DNA from: an uncultured Lachnospiraceae bacterium
Lineage (GTDB): Bacteria > Bacillota > Clostridia > Lachnospirales > Lachnospiraceae
Assembly (NCBI GenBank): GCA_910585075.1
Contig: CAJUED010000028.1
Coordinates: forward strand, 1-49,138
Reading direction: 5' to 3'
Length of the DNA stretch: 49,138 nucleotides
Below are positions 8,736 through 16,168 of the stretch, piece after piece. Numbering within the stretch: the first letter of the stretch is position 1; every line of letters starts with the position of its first letter. Below the pieces are notes generated by a model, which saw nothing but the letters and a program-made list of their open reading frames with translations, was not told the origin of the DNA and searched no databases. Both the position numbers and the translations under genes were made by a program.

Positions 8736-9776
8736 ATGAGGAAAAGACAAGGTATCGTAGCGCTGACCCTGGTTTTGATGCTTACAGGGTGTAAAGGGGA
8801 AAACAAAAATGAAAATATAAGCGCCGGTATGACGGCGGTGGAAGCCCTTGACTACGACAGCGCCCTTGCAAGTTTCGAGGCGGCGAAGGAAGCCGGTGAG
8901 GACGAGCGCCTTTTATATAGAGGGGAAGGGATTGCTTACATGGGAAAAACCATGTACGCCGAGGCGGCGGAGGCTTTCGAGAGGGCCCTTTCCTTAAGTG
9001 ACGGCAGAGTAAACGCTATGGATTACGACATCAATTACTATCTGGCGGTTGCCTATTATAAACAGGGGGATTTGGGAAAGGCAATCGACGTGTACAATGC
9101 CATTGTGGCCCTTAAGGACGGGGAAAAGGACGCTTATTATCTGCGGGGCGTTTTGTATGCGGAACAGGGGAATCTTGACAAGGCAAAGGAGGATTTCGAC
9201 AAAGCCATAAGCCTTGCCAAAAGTGATTACGACAGGTTGATAGACATCTATAATGTTTTGGCCCTGGAGGGCTACAGGGAGACCGGACAGGAATATCTTC
9301 AGGCCGCCATGGATGCCGGTACCAAGGATATGACGAACTTTGAAAAAGGAAGGATATGTTATTATCTGCAGGATTACGAAAATGCCAGAACTTATCTGGA
9401 AAAGGCCCGGGGGGAGAGCGGCTATGAGGCGGTGCTCTTTTTGGGAAAAACCTACGAAACCCTGGGGGATAACAACTATGCAATCAGCGTGTATAACAGT
9501 TACCTGGAAAGCGGAGAGCCCAACGCCCAGGTTCTAAACCAGCTGGGACTTTGCAAAATGCAGACGGGAGACTATGAGGGGGCGCTTGCCAATTTCCAGA
9601 GTGCAATGAACGTGGAAAACAACGGCATGATGCAGACCCTGAAAATGAATGAAATTGTGGCCTACGAGCGGCTGGGAGAGTATCAGAACGCGGCAAGTCT
9701 GATGGAAAGCTACTTGAGAGCTTATCCGGATGACCAGGAGGCGAAGCGGGAGTCAACTTTCCTGAAAACCAGATAA
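8736..9776 (+). CDS. TPR-repeat lipoprotein
   Basis: A 346-residue exported lipoprotein. The start at 8736 (MRKRQGIVAL) has AGGGAGG 8 bp upstream; an in-frame codon at 8697 is less likely. The N-terminus is a lipoprotein signal with the lipobox LTGC, so the mature protein should be attached to the outer face of the membrane. Residues about 35-340 are tandem tetratricopeptide repeats, with the typical A-x-Y-x-x-G and A-x-x-x-Y/F-x-x-A-L/I spacing (for example DLGKAIDVYNAIVAL and DYEGALANFQSAM). TPR proteins bind other proteins; no enzyme domain is seen. It lies 44 bp after the methyltransferase gene and is probably co-transcribed. Partner unknown. Confidence 0.85.
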   Translation: MRKRQGIVALTLVLMLTGCKGENKNENISAGMTAVEALDYDSALASFEAAKEAGEDERLLYRGEGIAYMGKTMYAEAAEAFERALSLSDGRVNAMDYDINYYLAVAYYKQGDLGKAIDVYNAIVALKDGEKDAYYLRGVLYAEQGNLDKAKEDFDKAISLAKSDYDRLIDIYNVLALEGYRETGQEYLQAAMDAGTKDMTNFEKGRICYYLQDYENARTYLEKARGESGYEAVLFLGKTYETLGDNNYAISVYNSYLESGEPNAQVLNQLGLCKMQTGDYEGALANFQSAMNVENNGMMQTLKMNEIVAYERLGEYQNAASLMESYLRAYPDDQEAKRESTFLKTR

Positions 9777-9791
9777 TAACGCAGAGCATTT

Positions 9792-9812
9792 CCGCGCCTT
9801 TAAAGGGCGCGG
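9792..9812. terminator. GC-rich hairpin after the lipoprotein gene
   Basis: CCGCGCC (9792-9798) and GGCGCGG (9806-9812) form a 7 bp GC-rich stem around TTTAAAG, 15 bp after the lipoprotein stop. The bases after it are not T-rich, so it is at best a weak or factor-dependent terminator, or a hairpin stabilising the upstream mRNA. Confidence 0.4.
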
Positions 9813-9906
9813 ATTAGAAAGTGATTCAATTCAAAGGAATAAATTTTTCACACAACAAATTTGTGCCTGTACCCAAACGGGATGCTGGCAAGAATGGAGG
9901 AATTTT

Positions 9907-10881
9907 ATGATTAACCAGTTAATTGCAAAAATTAAAGCGACGGGGGCGCCCATAGTGGTGGGACTGGATCCTATGCTTAAATTTGTACCGGAACATGTGA
10001 AGGAGAAGGCCTTTGCCGAATTCGGGGAAACCCTTGAGGGGGCCGGGGAAGCCATTTGGCAGTACAACAAGGAAATTGTGGACAACATTTATGATGTGGT
10101 TCCGGCCGTAAAGCCCCAGATTGCCATGTACGAGCAGTTTGGTATTCCCGGACTTGTGGCTTTCCAAAAAACAGTGGATTACTGCAAGAAAAAGGGGCTG
10201 GTGGTGATTGGCGATATTAAGCGGGGGGACATTGGTTCCACCTCAGAAGCTTATGCCACAGGACATCTGGGAAAGGTGAAGGTTGGAAGCAAGTCTTACT
10301 ATGGATTTAATGAGGACTTTGCAACGGTGAATCCCTATCTGGGATCGGACGGCGTGGAGCCTGTTATTAAGGTATGCAAAGAGGAAAACAAGGGATTGTT
10401 CATTTTGGTAAAAACCTCGAACCCAAGCAGCGGCGAGTTCCAGGATCGTCTTATAAGACCCAGGGTGTCAGCCGGGGATGCGGACGGGGTCAAAGGCGCA
10501 GACGCAGACAGGCCTTTATATGAGATTGTGGGAGAACAGGTTGCCAGATGGGGAGAAGAACATATGGGCGATTCCTACAGTTATATTGGAGCGGTGGTGG
10601 GGGCCACCTATCCTGAAATGGGCAAAATACTCAGAAGAATCATGCCCAGAAATTATATTCTTGTGCCGGGTTACGGAGCCCAGGGAGGAAAGGGAAAAGA
10701 CCTTGTCCATTTCTTTAATGAGGATGGGCTGGGGGCAATCGTAAATTCGTCCAGAGGAATTATCGCGGCTTACCAGCAGGAAAAATATGCTTCCTTTGGA
10801 TCGGAGCACTTTGGGGAAGCCTCAAGGGCAGCGGTTGAGGATATGAAGAAGGATATTGCGGATGCCTTAAACAGCAGATAG
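9907..10881 (+). CDS. pyrF: Orotidine 5'-phosphate decarboxylase (type 2)
   Basis: A 324-residue enzyme that decarboxylates OMP to UMP, the last step of pyrimidine nucleotide synthesis, in the cytoplasm. VGLDP near residue 18 and DIKRGDIGSTSEAYA (about residue 103) carry the Asp-Lys-x-x-Asp catalytic motif. The length of over 300 residues and the insertion pattern fit the type 2 subfamily and not the shorter type 1. GGAGG precedes the ATG at a good distance. It is a solitary pyr gene here; the 130 bp leader shows no recognisable PyrR attenuator. Confidence 0.95.
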   Translation: MINQLIAKIKATGAPIVVGLDPMLKFVPEHVKEKAFAEFGETLEGAGEAIWQYNKEIVDNIYDVVPAVKPQIAMYEQFGIPGLVAFQKTVDYCKKKGLVVIGDIKRGDIGSTSEAYATGHLGKVKVGSKSYYGFNEDFATVNPYLGSDGVEPVIKVCKEENKGLFILVKTSNPSSGEFQDRLIRPRVSAGDADGVKGADADRPLYEIVGEQVARWGEEHMGDSYSYIGAVVGATYPEMGKILRRIMPRNYILVPGYGAQGGKGKDLVHFFNEDGLGAIVNSSRGIIAAYQQEKYASFGSEHFGEASRAAVEDMKKDIADALNSR

Positions 10882-11021
10882 AGAAATTAAGGGAAAAGGG
10901 GAAGAAACTGAAAATAAGGCCTTATAAACAGGGCCCTGGAAGGGTTGCGAAAAGGGAGATATGAGTAAAAATTAAGAAATCCTTTATTTTATATTAAAAA
11001 AATTAATTTTTTCCCCTGCTA

Positions 11022-11030
11022 TGCTATAAT
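11022..11030 (+). promoter_or_regulatory. Extended -10 promoter for the amidase gene
   Basis: TGC followed by TATAAT (11025-11030) makes a perfect extended -10 element about 40 bp before the start codon. No good -35 box is present; the region before it is a long A/T stretch (10981-11012), which can compensate as an UP-like element. Confidence 0.55.
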
Positions 11031-11070
11031 CGGTTTTGTTATCGGTGATGGGTTATATGCAAAGGATGAG

Positions 11071-12240
11071 ATGGGGATGGGATTGGAGTTTATAGACATA
11101 ACGCGGGAAGAAGAAAGGACCCGTGCAAACGGAACGACAGGAGGGAGAAGGCCTGATACTGCAAGGCCCCGGCCTGTAAAGCGGCAGGCAGCAGGAACAC
11201 CTGAATTAATATATGGAAATCAAAGAGAGCCGGGCGGAAGGAGACCTGCGCCGGGACAGGCTCAAAGAAGCGACAGGCAAAGACCGGTATCCGTACAGGC
11301 TCAAAGAAGCAACAGGCAAAGACCGGTATCCGTACAGACTCAAAGAAACGGCATGCGAAGACCGGCGGCGGCCCCGGCCCAAAGACCGGTGCAGGCAGGG
11401 CCGGCAAATCAGAGAAGACGCCGGGAATCGGAGGAATGGCCGCAATACGGTAATGGAAGATACGGAAACCGGAATACGGATGGAGGAAGAAGACAGAGGC
11501 CCCGGCCCGTGGATCCGGAAATCCGCCGGGAGCAGATGCGCAGGCGCAAGGCACGCAAGCGAAAAAAAATTGCGGCCAGATTGATTGCTATGAGCATCCT
11601 CTTGTTTATCATTGCACTGGCAGGGATTGTGCTGTTCAAACTGATCGGCGGACTTACCAAAGAGGAGGAAACGGTTGCAAAAAATTATAACGCCACCGTC
11701 CAGAGACGTGAGGTGATCAAGGCAAACGAAACCATTAAACCTGTTATAACGGAAGACTTTCTGACGGTCAATGAATATTCGAGGCCGGGAGAGAAGCTTG
11801 GCAAGGTCAAAAATATTTTTGTTCATTACACGGCAAATCCCGGTACAAGCGCGGCCCAGAACAGAAGCTACTTTGAAAACCTGGGCATTACCGGTGAGAC
11901 TTCGGCAAGCGCTCACTTTGTCATCGGATATGAGGGGGAAATCATACAGTGCATCCCCCTTGAGGAGATAGCCTATGCGGTGATGCAGCGTAACTATGAT
12001 TCTATTTCCATAGAATGCTGCTATCTGTCGGAGGACGGCAAATTTACGGACGCCACATACCAGTCGCTTCTGCGATTATCCGCCTGGCTTTTGAAAGAAT
12101 ACAAACTTGCGCCGGAGGATATGAGAAGACATTACGACGAAGGAGGAAAGAAGTGCCCGCTGTATTATGTGGAGCACGAGGACGAGTGGGAGAAATTTTT
12201 GTCTGACTTAGAGAAACAGATTATGAGCAGCCAGGCGTGA
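11071..12240 (+). CDS. Membrane-anchored N-acetylmuramoyl-L-alanine amidase with Arg/Pro/Gln-rich tail
   Basis: A 389-residue protein. Residues 1-165 are low-complexity and very basic, including a 13-residue repeat (AQRSNRQRPVSVQ) encoded by a 39 bp tandem repeat. Residues about 172-194 form one membrane helix. The C-terminal 190 residues form an amidase_2/PGRP-type domain that cuts the bond between muramic acid and L-alanine in peptidoglycan. Candidate zinc ligands are the His in FVHYTANPG, the His in RRHYDEGG and the Cys in KKCPLYY, the pattern of the family. The topology implies a cytoplasmic basic tail of about 170 residues and an extracellular enzyme. The start has AAAGGA close upstream; an ATG two codons later is also possible. 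A strong terminator follows. Confidence 0.85.
   Translation: MGMGLEFIDITREEERTRANGTTGGRRPDTARPRPVKRQAAGTPELIYGNQREPGGRRPAPGQAQRSDRQRPVSVQAQRSNRQRPVSVQTQRNGMRRPAAAPAQRPVQAGPANQRRRRESEEWPQYGNGRYGNRNTDGGRRQRPRPVDPEIRREQMRRRKARKRKKIAARLIAMSILLFIIALAGIVLFKLIGGLTKEEETVAKNYNATVQRREVIKANETIKPVITEDFLTVNEYSRPGEKLGKVKNIFVHYTANPGTSAAQNRSYFENLGITGETSASAHFVIGYEGEIIQCIPLEEIAYAVMQRNYDSISIECCYLSEDGKFTDATYQSLLRLSAWLLKEYKLAPEDMRRHYDEGGKKCPLYYVEHEDEWEKFLSDLEKQIMSSQA
11261..11365 (+). repeat. 39 bp in-frame tandem repeat in the amidase gene
   Basis: Units begin with CTCAAAGAA at 11261, 11300 and 11339, exactly 39 bp apart. The first two are nearly identical and the third diverges after about 27 bp. Each full unit encodes 13 residues and adds basic charge. 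In-frame units of this sort change copy number easily. Confidence 0.8.
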
Positions 12241-12254
12241 AACAAAAACTTTTT

Positions 12255-12294
12255 AAAACAGCTGTTCCCTGAATGGGGGCAGCTGTTTTTTCTT
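12255..12294 (+). terminator. Rho-independent terminator after the amidase gene
   Basis: AAAACAGCTG (12255-12264) pairs with CAGCTGTTTT (12280-12289), and the T run continues to about 12294. It lies 14 bp after the amidase stop and ends that transcript. Confidence 0.88.
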
Positions 12295-12345
12295 AGCTTC
12301 GCCCCGCGGCCGAACCGTTACAAACTTTTACCGAAATACCGAAAC

Positions 12346-12404
12346 TTATGTCGTATACTGTTGACATAATATAAAGTTTATTGTAGAATCATAACATATG
12401 TTAT
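12346..12404. promoter_or_regulatory. Probable TetR operators flanking the promoter
   Basis: A perfect 14 bp palindrome, ATAACATATGTTAT (12391-12404), covers the expected transcription start. A second inverted repeat, TTATGTC (12346-12352) and GACATAA (12363-12369), overlaps the -35 box. Both share the TTATG/CATAA core. Their position is what one expects for autorepression by the TetR protein encoded just downstream. Confidence 0.55.
12361..12389 (+). promoter_or_regulatory. Promoter of the tetR-rpiR-flavoprotein operon
   Basis: A perfect TTGACA (12361-12366), 17 bp spacer and TAGAAT (12384-12389), about 34 bp before the tetR start codon. The -35 box lies inside one inverted repeat, and another palindrome begins directly after the -10 box. 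Confidence 0.8.
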
Positions 12405-12422
12405 ACAAAAGGGGTGAAAGGT

Positions 12423-12968
12423 GTGGCAAGAAAAGAAACTATAACAAGACAGGACATTGTACAGGCGGCTTTTGTCATATTACAGGAGGAGGGCATAGAG
12501 CAGGTTACGGCCAGGAAACTGGCGGCCAAAGCTAACTGCTCCACACAGCCAATCTTCCGTATTTATAAAAATATGGACGAGCTGAACGAGGAATTGTTTG
12601 AAAAAGCATGTGATTTTTTCAGAGATTTTTATGTGGATTTTCCCAGACAGTCGGTGACGCCCTTTGTGACCTTGGGTCAGGCGTACATCAAATTTGCCGG
12701 CGTACATAAAAAATTATTTGAGTTTATCTTTTTGTCCTCGGAACGATTTGGCAGAAGCATGTATGATCTGGTAAACGGCAAAGAGGGATTTGTGAGCAGG
12801 GAAATACAGGCGGCCAAGTCCCAGGGGTGTAAAAATGCCAGTGAAATGTTCATGAAAATGTGGATTTTCATTCATGGGGCGGCCTGCATGACTTTGACGG
12901 GGGATTATGACCTTACGGATGATGAGACCATGCAGCTTTTAAAAACCTCCTATCAATCATTCAGATAA
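12423..12968 (+). CDS. TetR/AcrR-family transcriptional regulator
   Basis: A 181-residue regulator. The helix-turn-helix lies in the first 50 residues (VTARKLAAKANCSTQPIFRI). The C-terminal half, with FMKMWIFIHGAACMTL, resembles the WHG-type ligand domain found in many short TetR proteins. I chose the GTG at 12423 because GGGGTG lies 6 bp upstream; the in-frame GTG at 12414 would overlap that ribosome site. The gene is first in an operon with an RpiR regulator and a flavoprotein, and has palindromic sites over its own promoter, so autoregulation is likely. The ligand is unknown. Confidence 0.85.
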   Translation: MARKETITRQDIVQAAFVILQEEGIEQVTARKLAAKANCSTQPIFRIYKNMDELNEELFEKACDFFRDFYVDFPRQSVTPFVTLGQAYIKFAGVHKKLFEFIFLSSERFGRSMYDLVNGKEGFVSREIQAAKSQGCKNASEMFMKMWIFIHGAACMTLTGDYDLTDDETMQLLKTSYQSFR

Positions 12969-12991
12969 AATGCGGAACAGGGGTATGAAGG

Positions 12992-13918
12992 ATGGAACAG
13001 CAGGAAGTTGACATTATCACCAGAATGAACAACAAATTCATGAAAATGAGCAAGGGGCACAGGGCCATTGCCACTTATATTTCCGACCACTATGACCAGG
13101 CCGTGTTTATGACGGCAGCCAAACTTGGAGAAACCGTAGGGGTCAGCGAATCGACGGTGGTGCGTTTTGCGTCGGGCCTTGGCTATGCAGGTTATCCGGA
13201 ATTTCAGGATGCGCTGGAGGAATGGGTAAAAAGCAAGCTGAACTCCGTACAGAAGATTGGCGCGAAATATGGAAAGAGCACCCATTCGGAGCTGCTTCAT
13301 TCCGTGCTGAGCGCTGATATTGAGAAGATCCAGGACACAATTGTAAACCTGGATGCGGCGGCCTTCGGGGCGGCGGTGGATATTATTCTGGAGGCAAGGA
13401 CAATTTATCTGATAGGGGTCAGAAGCTGCGAGCCCCTTGCGGATTTTTTACATTTCTATTTAAATATGATCCGCGGAAATATTGTTCTGGTAAAAACAAC
13501 CAGTGTTACGGAAATATTTGAACAGATGTTACGAATAGACGGCAGGGACGCCATTATCGGCATCAGCTTCCCCAGATATTCCATGAGAACCTTAAAGGCC
13601 ATAGAGTTTGCCAACGACAGAAATGCAAAAATCATTACAATAACGGACAGTATTCATTCTCCCATGAATTTGTATTCGTCCTGTAATTTACTGGCAAGGA
13701 GCGACATGGTTTCCATAGTGGATTCTCTTGTGGCTCCGCTGAGCGTTATCAACGCCCTGGTGGTTGCTCTTTGCCTAAAGCGGCCGGAGATGGTGAAGAA
13801 GAATCTGGAGACCCTGGAAGAAGTGTGGAATAACTATCAGGTTTATTTAAACGATGAAATCAATTTTATAGACGGAGACCCGATGCTGCATTATCCTTTG
13901 GTCAAGAAGGAAGAATGA
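12992..13918 (+). CDS. MurR/RpiR-family transcriptional regulator
   Basis: A 308-residue protein with an N-terminal RpiR helix-turn-helix domain (about 1-77; TAAKLGETVGVSESTVVRFA) and a C-terminal SIS sugar-phosphate-binding domain (about 115-250; TIYLIGVRSCEPLADFL and IIGISFPRYSMRT). Members respond to phosphorylated sugars or amino sugars. No sugar-use genes lie next to it, so its regulon is elsewhere or it acts on this operon. It starts 23 bp after the tetR stop and is probably co-transcribed. Family assignment is firm; effector unknown. Confidence 0.9.
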   Translation: MEQQEVDIITRMNNKFMKMSKGHRAIATYISDHYDQAVFMTAAKLGETVGVSESTVVRFASGLGYAGYPEFQDALEEWVKSKLNSVQKIGAKYGKSTHSELLHSVLSADIEKIQDTIVNLDAAAFGAAVDIILEARTIYLIGVRSCEPLADFLHFYLNMIRGNIVLVKTTSVTEIFEQMLRIDGRDAIIGISFPRYSMRTLKAIEFANDRNAKIITITDSIHSPMNLYSSCNLLARSDMVSIVDSLVAPLSVINALVVALCLKRPEMVKKNLETLEEVWNNYQVYLNDEINFIDGDPMLHYPLVKKEE

Positions 13919-13958
13919 GGAAAATCCGGGATTGTAAAGCAGGTGAGAGCGAAAGCAT

Positions 13959-15212
13959 ATGAAACGTGTGATTGTAATTGGCGGCGGAGCGGCAGGAATG
14001 ATGGCGGCAGTGTGGGCCGCAAGAGAAGGCGCCCAGGTTACGCTGCTGGAAAAAAATGAAAAGACCGGGAAAAAAATTTTTATAACGGGAAAAGGCAGGT
14101 GCAATCTGACCAATGCCTGCGGAAAAGAAGCATTTTTTGAACATATTGTGAGCAACGGAAAGTTTTTGTACAGCGCTTTTTCCCAAATGGATAATCAGGC
14201 CGTCATGGCCTTTTTTGAAAAAGCGGGATGCAGACTGAAAAAGGAACGGGGGGACAGGGTGTTCCCTGTCTCTGACCATGCCTATGATGTGACGGACGCT
14301 TTAAACAGACAGATGGAAAAGGAGCATGTGAGGGTGTGTCTGCACACCTGCGTGGCGGAGCTATTTATTGAGGAGCAAAAGGCTGGGGATGGGTCAAAAC
14401 ACATAACGGGCGTAAGACTTGCGGACGGGCGCATCCTTCCGGCGGACGCCGTTATTGTTGCAACCGGCGGAAAATCTTATGAATCCACAGGCTCAACCGG
14501 CGATGGCTATCGGTTTGCCATAGAAGCGGGACATACCGTAAAGGAGATAAAACCGGCTCTGGTGCCCTTTACGGTTTCAGAGAGCTGGTGCATGGAGATG
14601 CAGGGGCTTTCTCTGAAGAATGTATCTGTTTTGTTGAAAAGCGGTAAGAAAAAAATATACGAAGGTTTTGGAGAGATGCTGTTTACCCATTTTGGGGTGA
14701 GCGGCCCTTTGATTTTAAGCGCCAGCAGCCATTACGTGAAAAAATATTATGGTACGCCGGTGGAGCTTTTGATTGACTTGAAGCCGGCCTTATCTTTGGA
14801 ACAGCTTGACGAACGCCTGCTCCGTGATTTTGAGGAAAACAAGAACCGCCAGTTTAAAAATGTGCTGGAGGGACTGCTTCCTTCCAAAATGATTCCCGTG
14901 ATGGTAAAGCTTTCGAAAATCCTGCCGGAGAAAAAGGTAAACGAAATAAGCAGGCAGGAGAGAAGGGCTCTGGCAGAGCGGCTTAAAAATCTCTCCATGA
15001 CCGTCACAGGAACCAGAGGGTTTAACGAAGCCATAATCACCCAGGGGGGAGTTTGCGTAAAGGAAATCAACCCCTCCACCATGGAGTCCAAAATCGTAAA
15101 CGGCCTTTATTTTGCAGGAGAGGTCCTTGACCTGGACGCCATGACCGGCGGCTTTAACCTGCAAATCGCCTGGTCAACGGGATATCCTGCGGGAGTAAAT
15201 GCGGCAAAATGA
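13959..15212 (+). CDS. HI0933/BaiN-type FAD-dependent oxidoreductase
   Basis: A 417-residue flavoprotein. The N-terminus has the Rossmann dinucleotide motif VIGGGAAGMMAA, followed by the HI0933-family signature KTGKKIFITGKGRCNLTN, and the C-terminus has GGFNLQIAWSTGYPAG. The family is widespread and mostly uncharacterised; BaiN of bile-acid-converting clostridia belongs to it, but sequence alone does not justify that role here. The gene follows the RpiR gene after 40 bp. In many Clostridia this gene is followed by cmk and then ispH; here ispH follows directly. Confidence 0.9.
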   Translation: MKRVIVIGGGAAGMMAAVWAAREGAQVTLLEKNEKTGKKIFITGKGRCNLTNACGKEAFFEHIVSNGKFLYSAFSQMDNQAVMAFFEKAGCRLKKERGDRVFPVSDHAYDVTDALNRQMEKEHVRVCLHTCVAELFIEEQKAGDGSKHITGVRLADGRILPADAVIVATGGKSYESTGSTGDGYRFAIEAGHTVKEIKPALVPFTVSESWCMEMQGLSLKNVSVLLKSGKKKIYEGFGEMLFTHFGVSGPLILSASSHYVKKYYGTPVELLIDLKPALSLEQLDERLLRDFEENKNRQFKNVLEGLLPSKMIPVMVKLSKILPEKKVNEISRQERRALAERLKNLSMTVTGTRGFNEAIITQGGVCVKEINPSTMESKIVNGLYFAGEVLDLDAMTGGFNLQIAWSTGYPAGVNAAK

Positions 15213-15250
15213 TTTTTGAAATTTTTTCTTTATGTCCTTAAAATGGGTAC

Positions 15251-15279
15251 TTGGCATGGAGAACAGTTCATGCTATTAT
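15251..15279 (+). promoter_or_regulatory. Promoter of ispH-S1
   Basis: TTGGCA (15251-15256), a 17 bp spacer and TATTAT (15274-15279) preceded by TGC make a strong extended promoter. Transcription should begin near 15286, so the ispH start must be downstream. This rules out an in-frame start at 15251 and supports the ATG at 15320. Confidence 0.75.
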
Positions 15280-15319
15280 AACTATAGTCAGTATTGTGAA
15301 ACAAAGGATTGGTCAGAAA

Positions 15320-16168
15320 ATGGAAGTGTTGCTTGCAAAGAGCGCCGGATTCTGCTTCGGTGTAAAGCGTGCTGTGGAAACTGTCTACGAACAGCTCGCC
15401 ACCAACAAAAAAATCTACACCTACGGCCCCATTATACACAATGAGCAGGTGGTGGGAGATTTGGAAAAGCGCGGCGTTACCGTAATAGAGAGCGAAAACG
15501 AGATAGCGGGCCTTAAGGGAGGTGCGGTGGTGATCCGTTCTCACGGCGTTCCCAAAAGGATTTACCGTCTGATTGAAGAAAATGGGTTGGAGTGTATTGA
15601 CGCCACCTGTCCCTTTGTAAAAAGAATACATAAGATTGTGGAGGCGGAAAGCAGGAGTGGCAGTCAGATTATCATTATCGGAAACGCGGGACATCCGGAA
15701 GTGGAGGGAATTATGGGATGGTCCGGGACACCGGCAGTGGTAATAGGGACGGCGAAGGAAGCGGAAGGCTTTGAGACGGACGCCGGAAAGTCCCTGTGTA
15801 TTGTATCTCAGACGACATTTAACTACAACAAATTTCAAGAATTAGTTGAAATTATTCAAAAAAAAGGTTATAATGTTAATGTTGTGAATACAATCTGTAA
15901 TGCGACAGAAGAACGACAGGCGGAAGCTGGAGAAATTTCAGCCAAGGCTGATGCAATGATAGTAATAGGTGGTAAAAACAGTTCTAATACGCAGAAACTC
16001 TATGAGATATGTGCACAGAAGTGTAAGGCCACGTATTTTATACAGAAACTGGAAGATTTGCATTTGGAATTGCCGAAAACAGCCGCTCTGGTGGGTATTA
16101 CTGCGGGGGCTTCCACCCCAAACAATATAATTGAGGAGGTTCAAAATCATGTCAGAGTTAACTTTTGA
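15320..16168 (+). CDS. ispH: 4-hydroxy-3-methylbut-2-enyl diphosphate reductase
   Basis: A 282-residue iron-sulfur enzyme, the last step of the non-mevalonate isoprenoid pathway, making IPP and DMAPP. The three cluster cysteines are C12 (AGFCFGVKRAV), C97 (DATCPFVKR) and C193 (NTICNATEERQ). RSHG, GHPEVEG and GASTP are also conserved. The start at 15320 is set by the promoter upstream and by AAAGGA 11 bp before it. Its last 20 bp overlap the S1 gene in another frame. In many related bacteria IspH and S1 are one fused protein. Here the frame stops at TTT TGA (16163-16168), where a +1 slip would join it to S1. Confidence 0.95.
   Translation: MEVLLAKSAGFCFGVKRAVETVYEQLATNKKIYTYGPIIHNEQVVGDLEKRGVTVIESENEIAGLKGGAVVIRSHGVPKRIYRLIEENGLECIDATCPFVKRIHKIVEAESRSGSQIIIIGNAGHPEVEGIMGWSGTPAVVIGTAKEAEGFETDAGKSLCIVSQTTFNYNKFQELVEIIQKKGYNVNVVNTICNATEERQAEAGEISAKADAMIVIGGKNSSNTQKLYEICAQKCKATYFIQKLEDLHLELPKTAALVGITAGASTPNNIIEEVQNHVRVNF

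Noticed and set aside
11090..11916. Long minus-strand open frames opposite the amidase gene
   Set aside because: They result from the Arg/Gln-rich tandem repeat on the plus strand; no start signal or recognisable domain.
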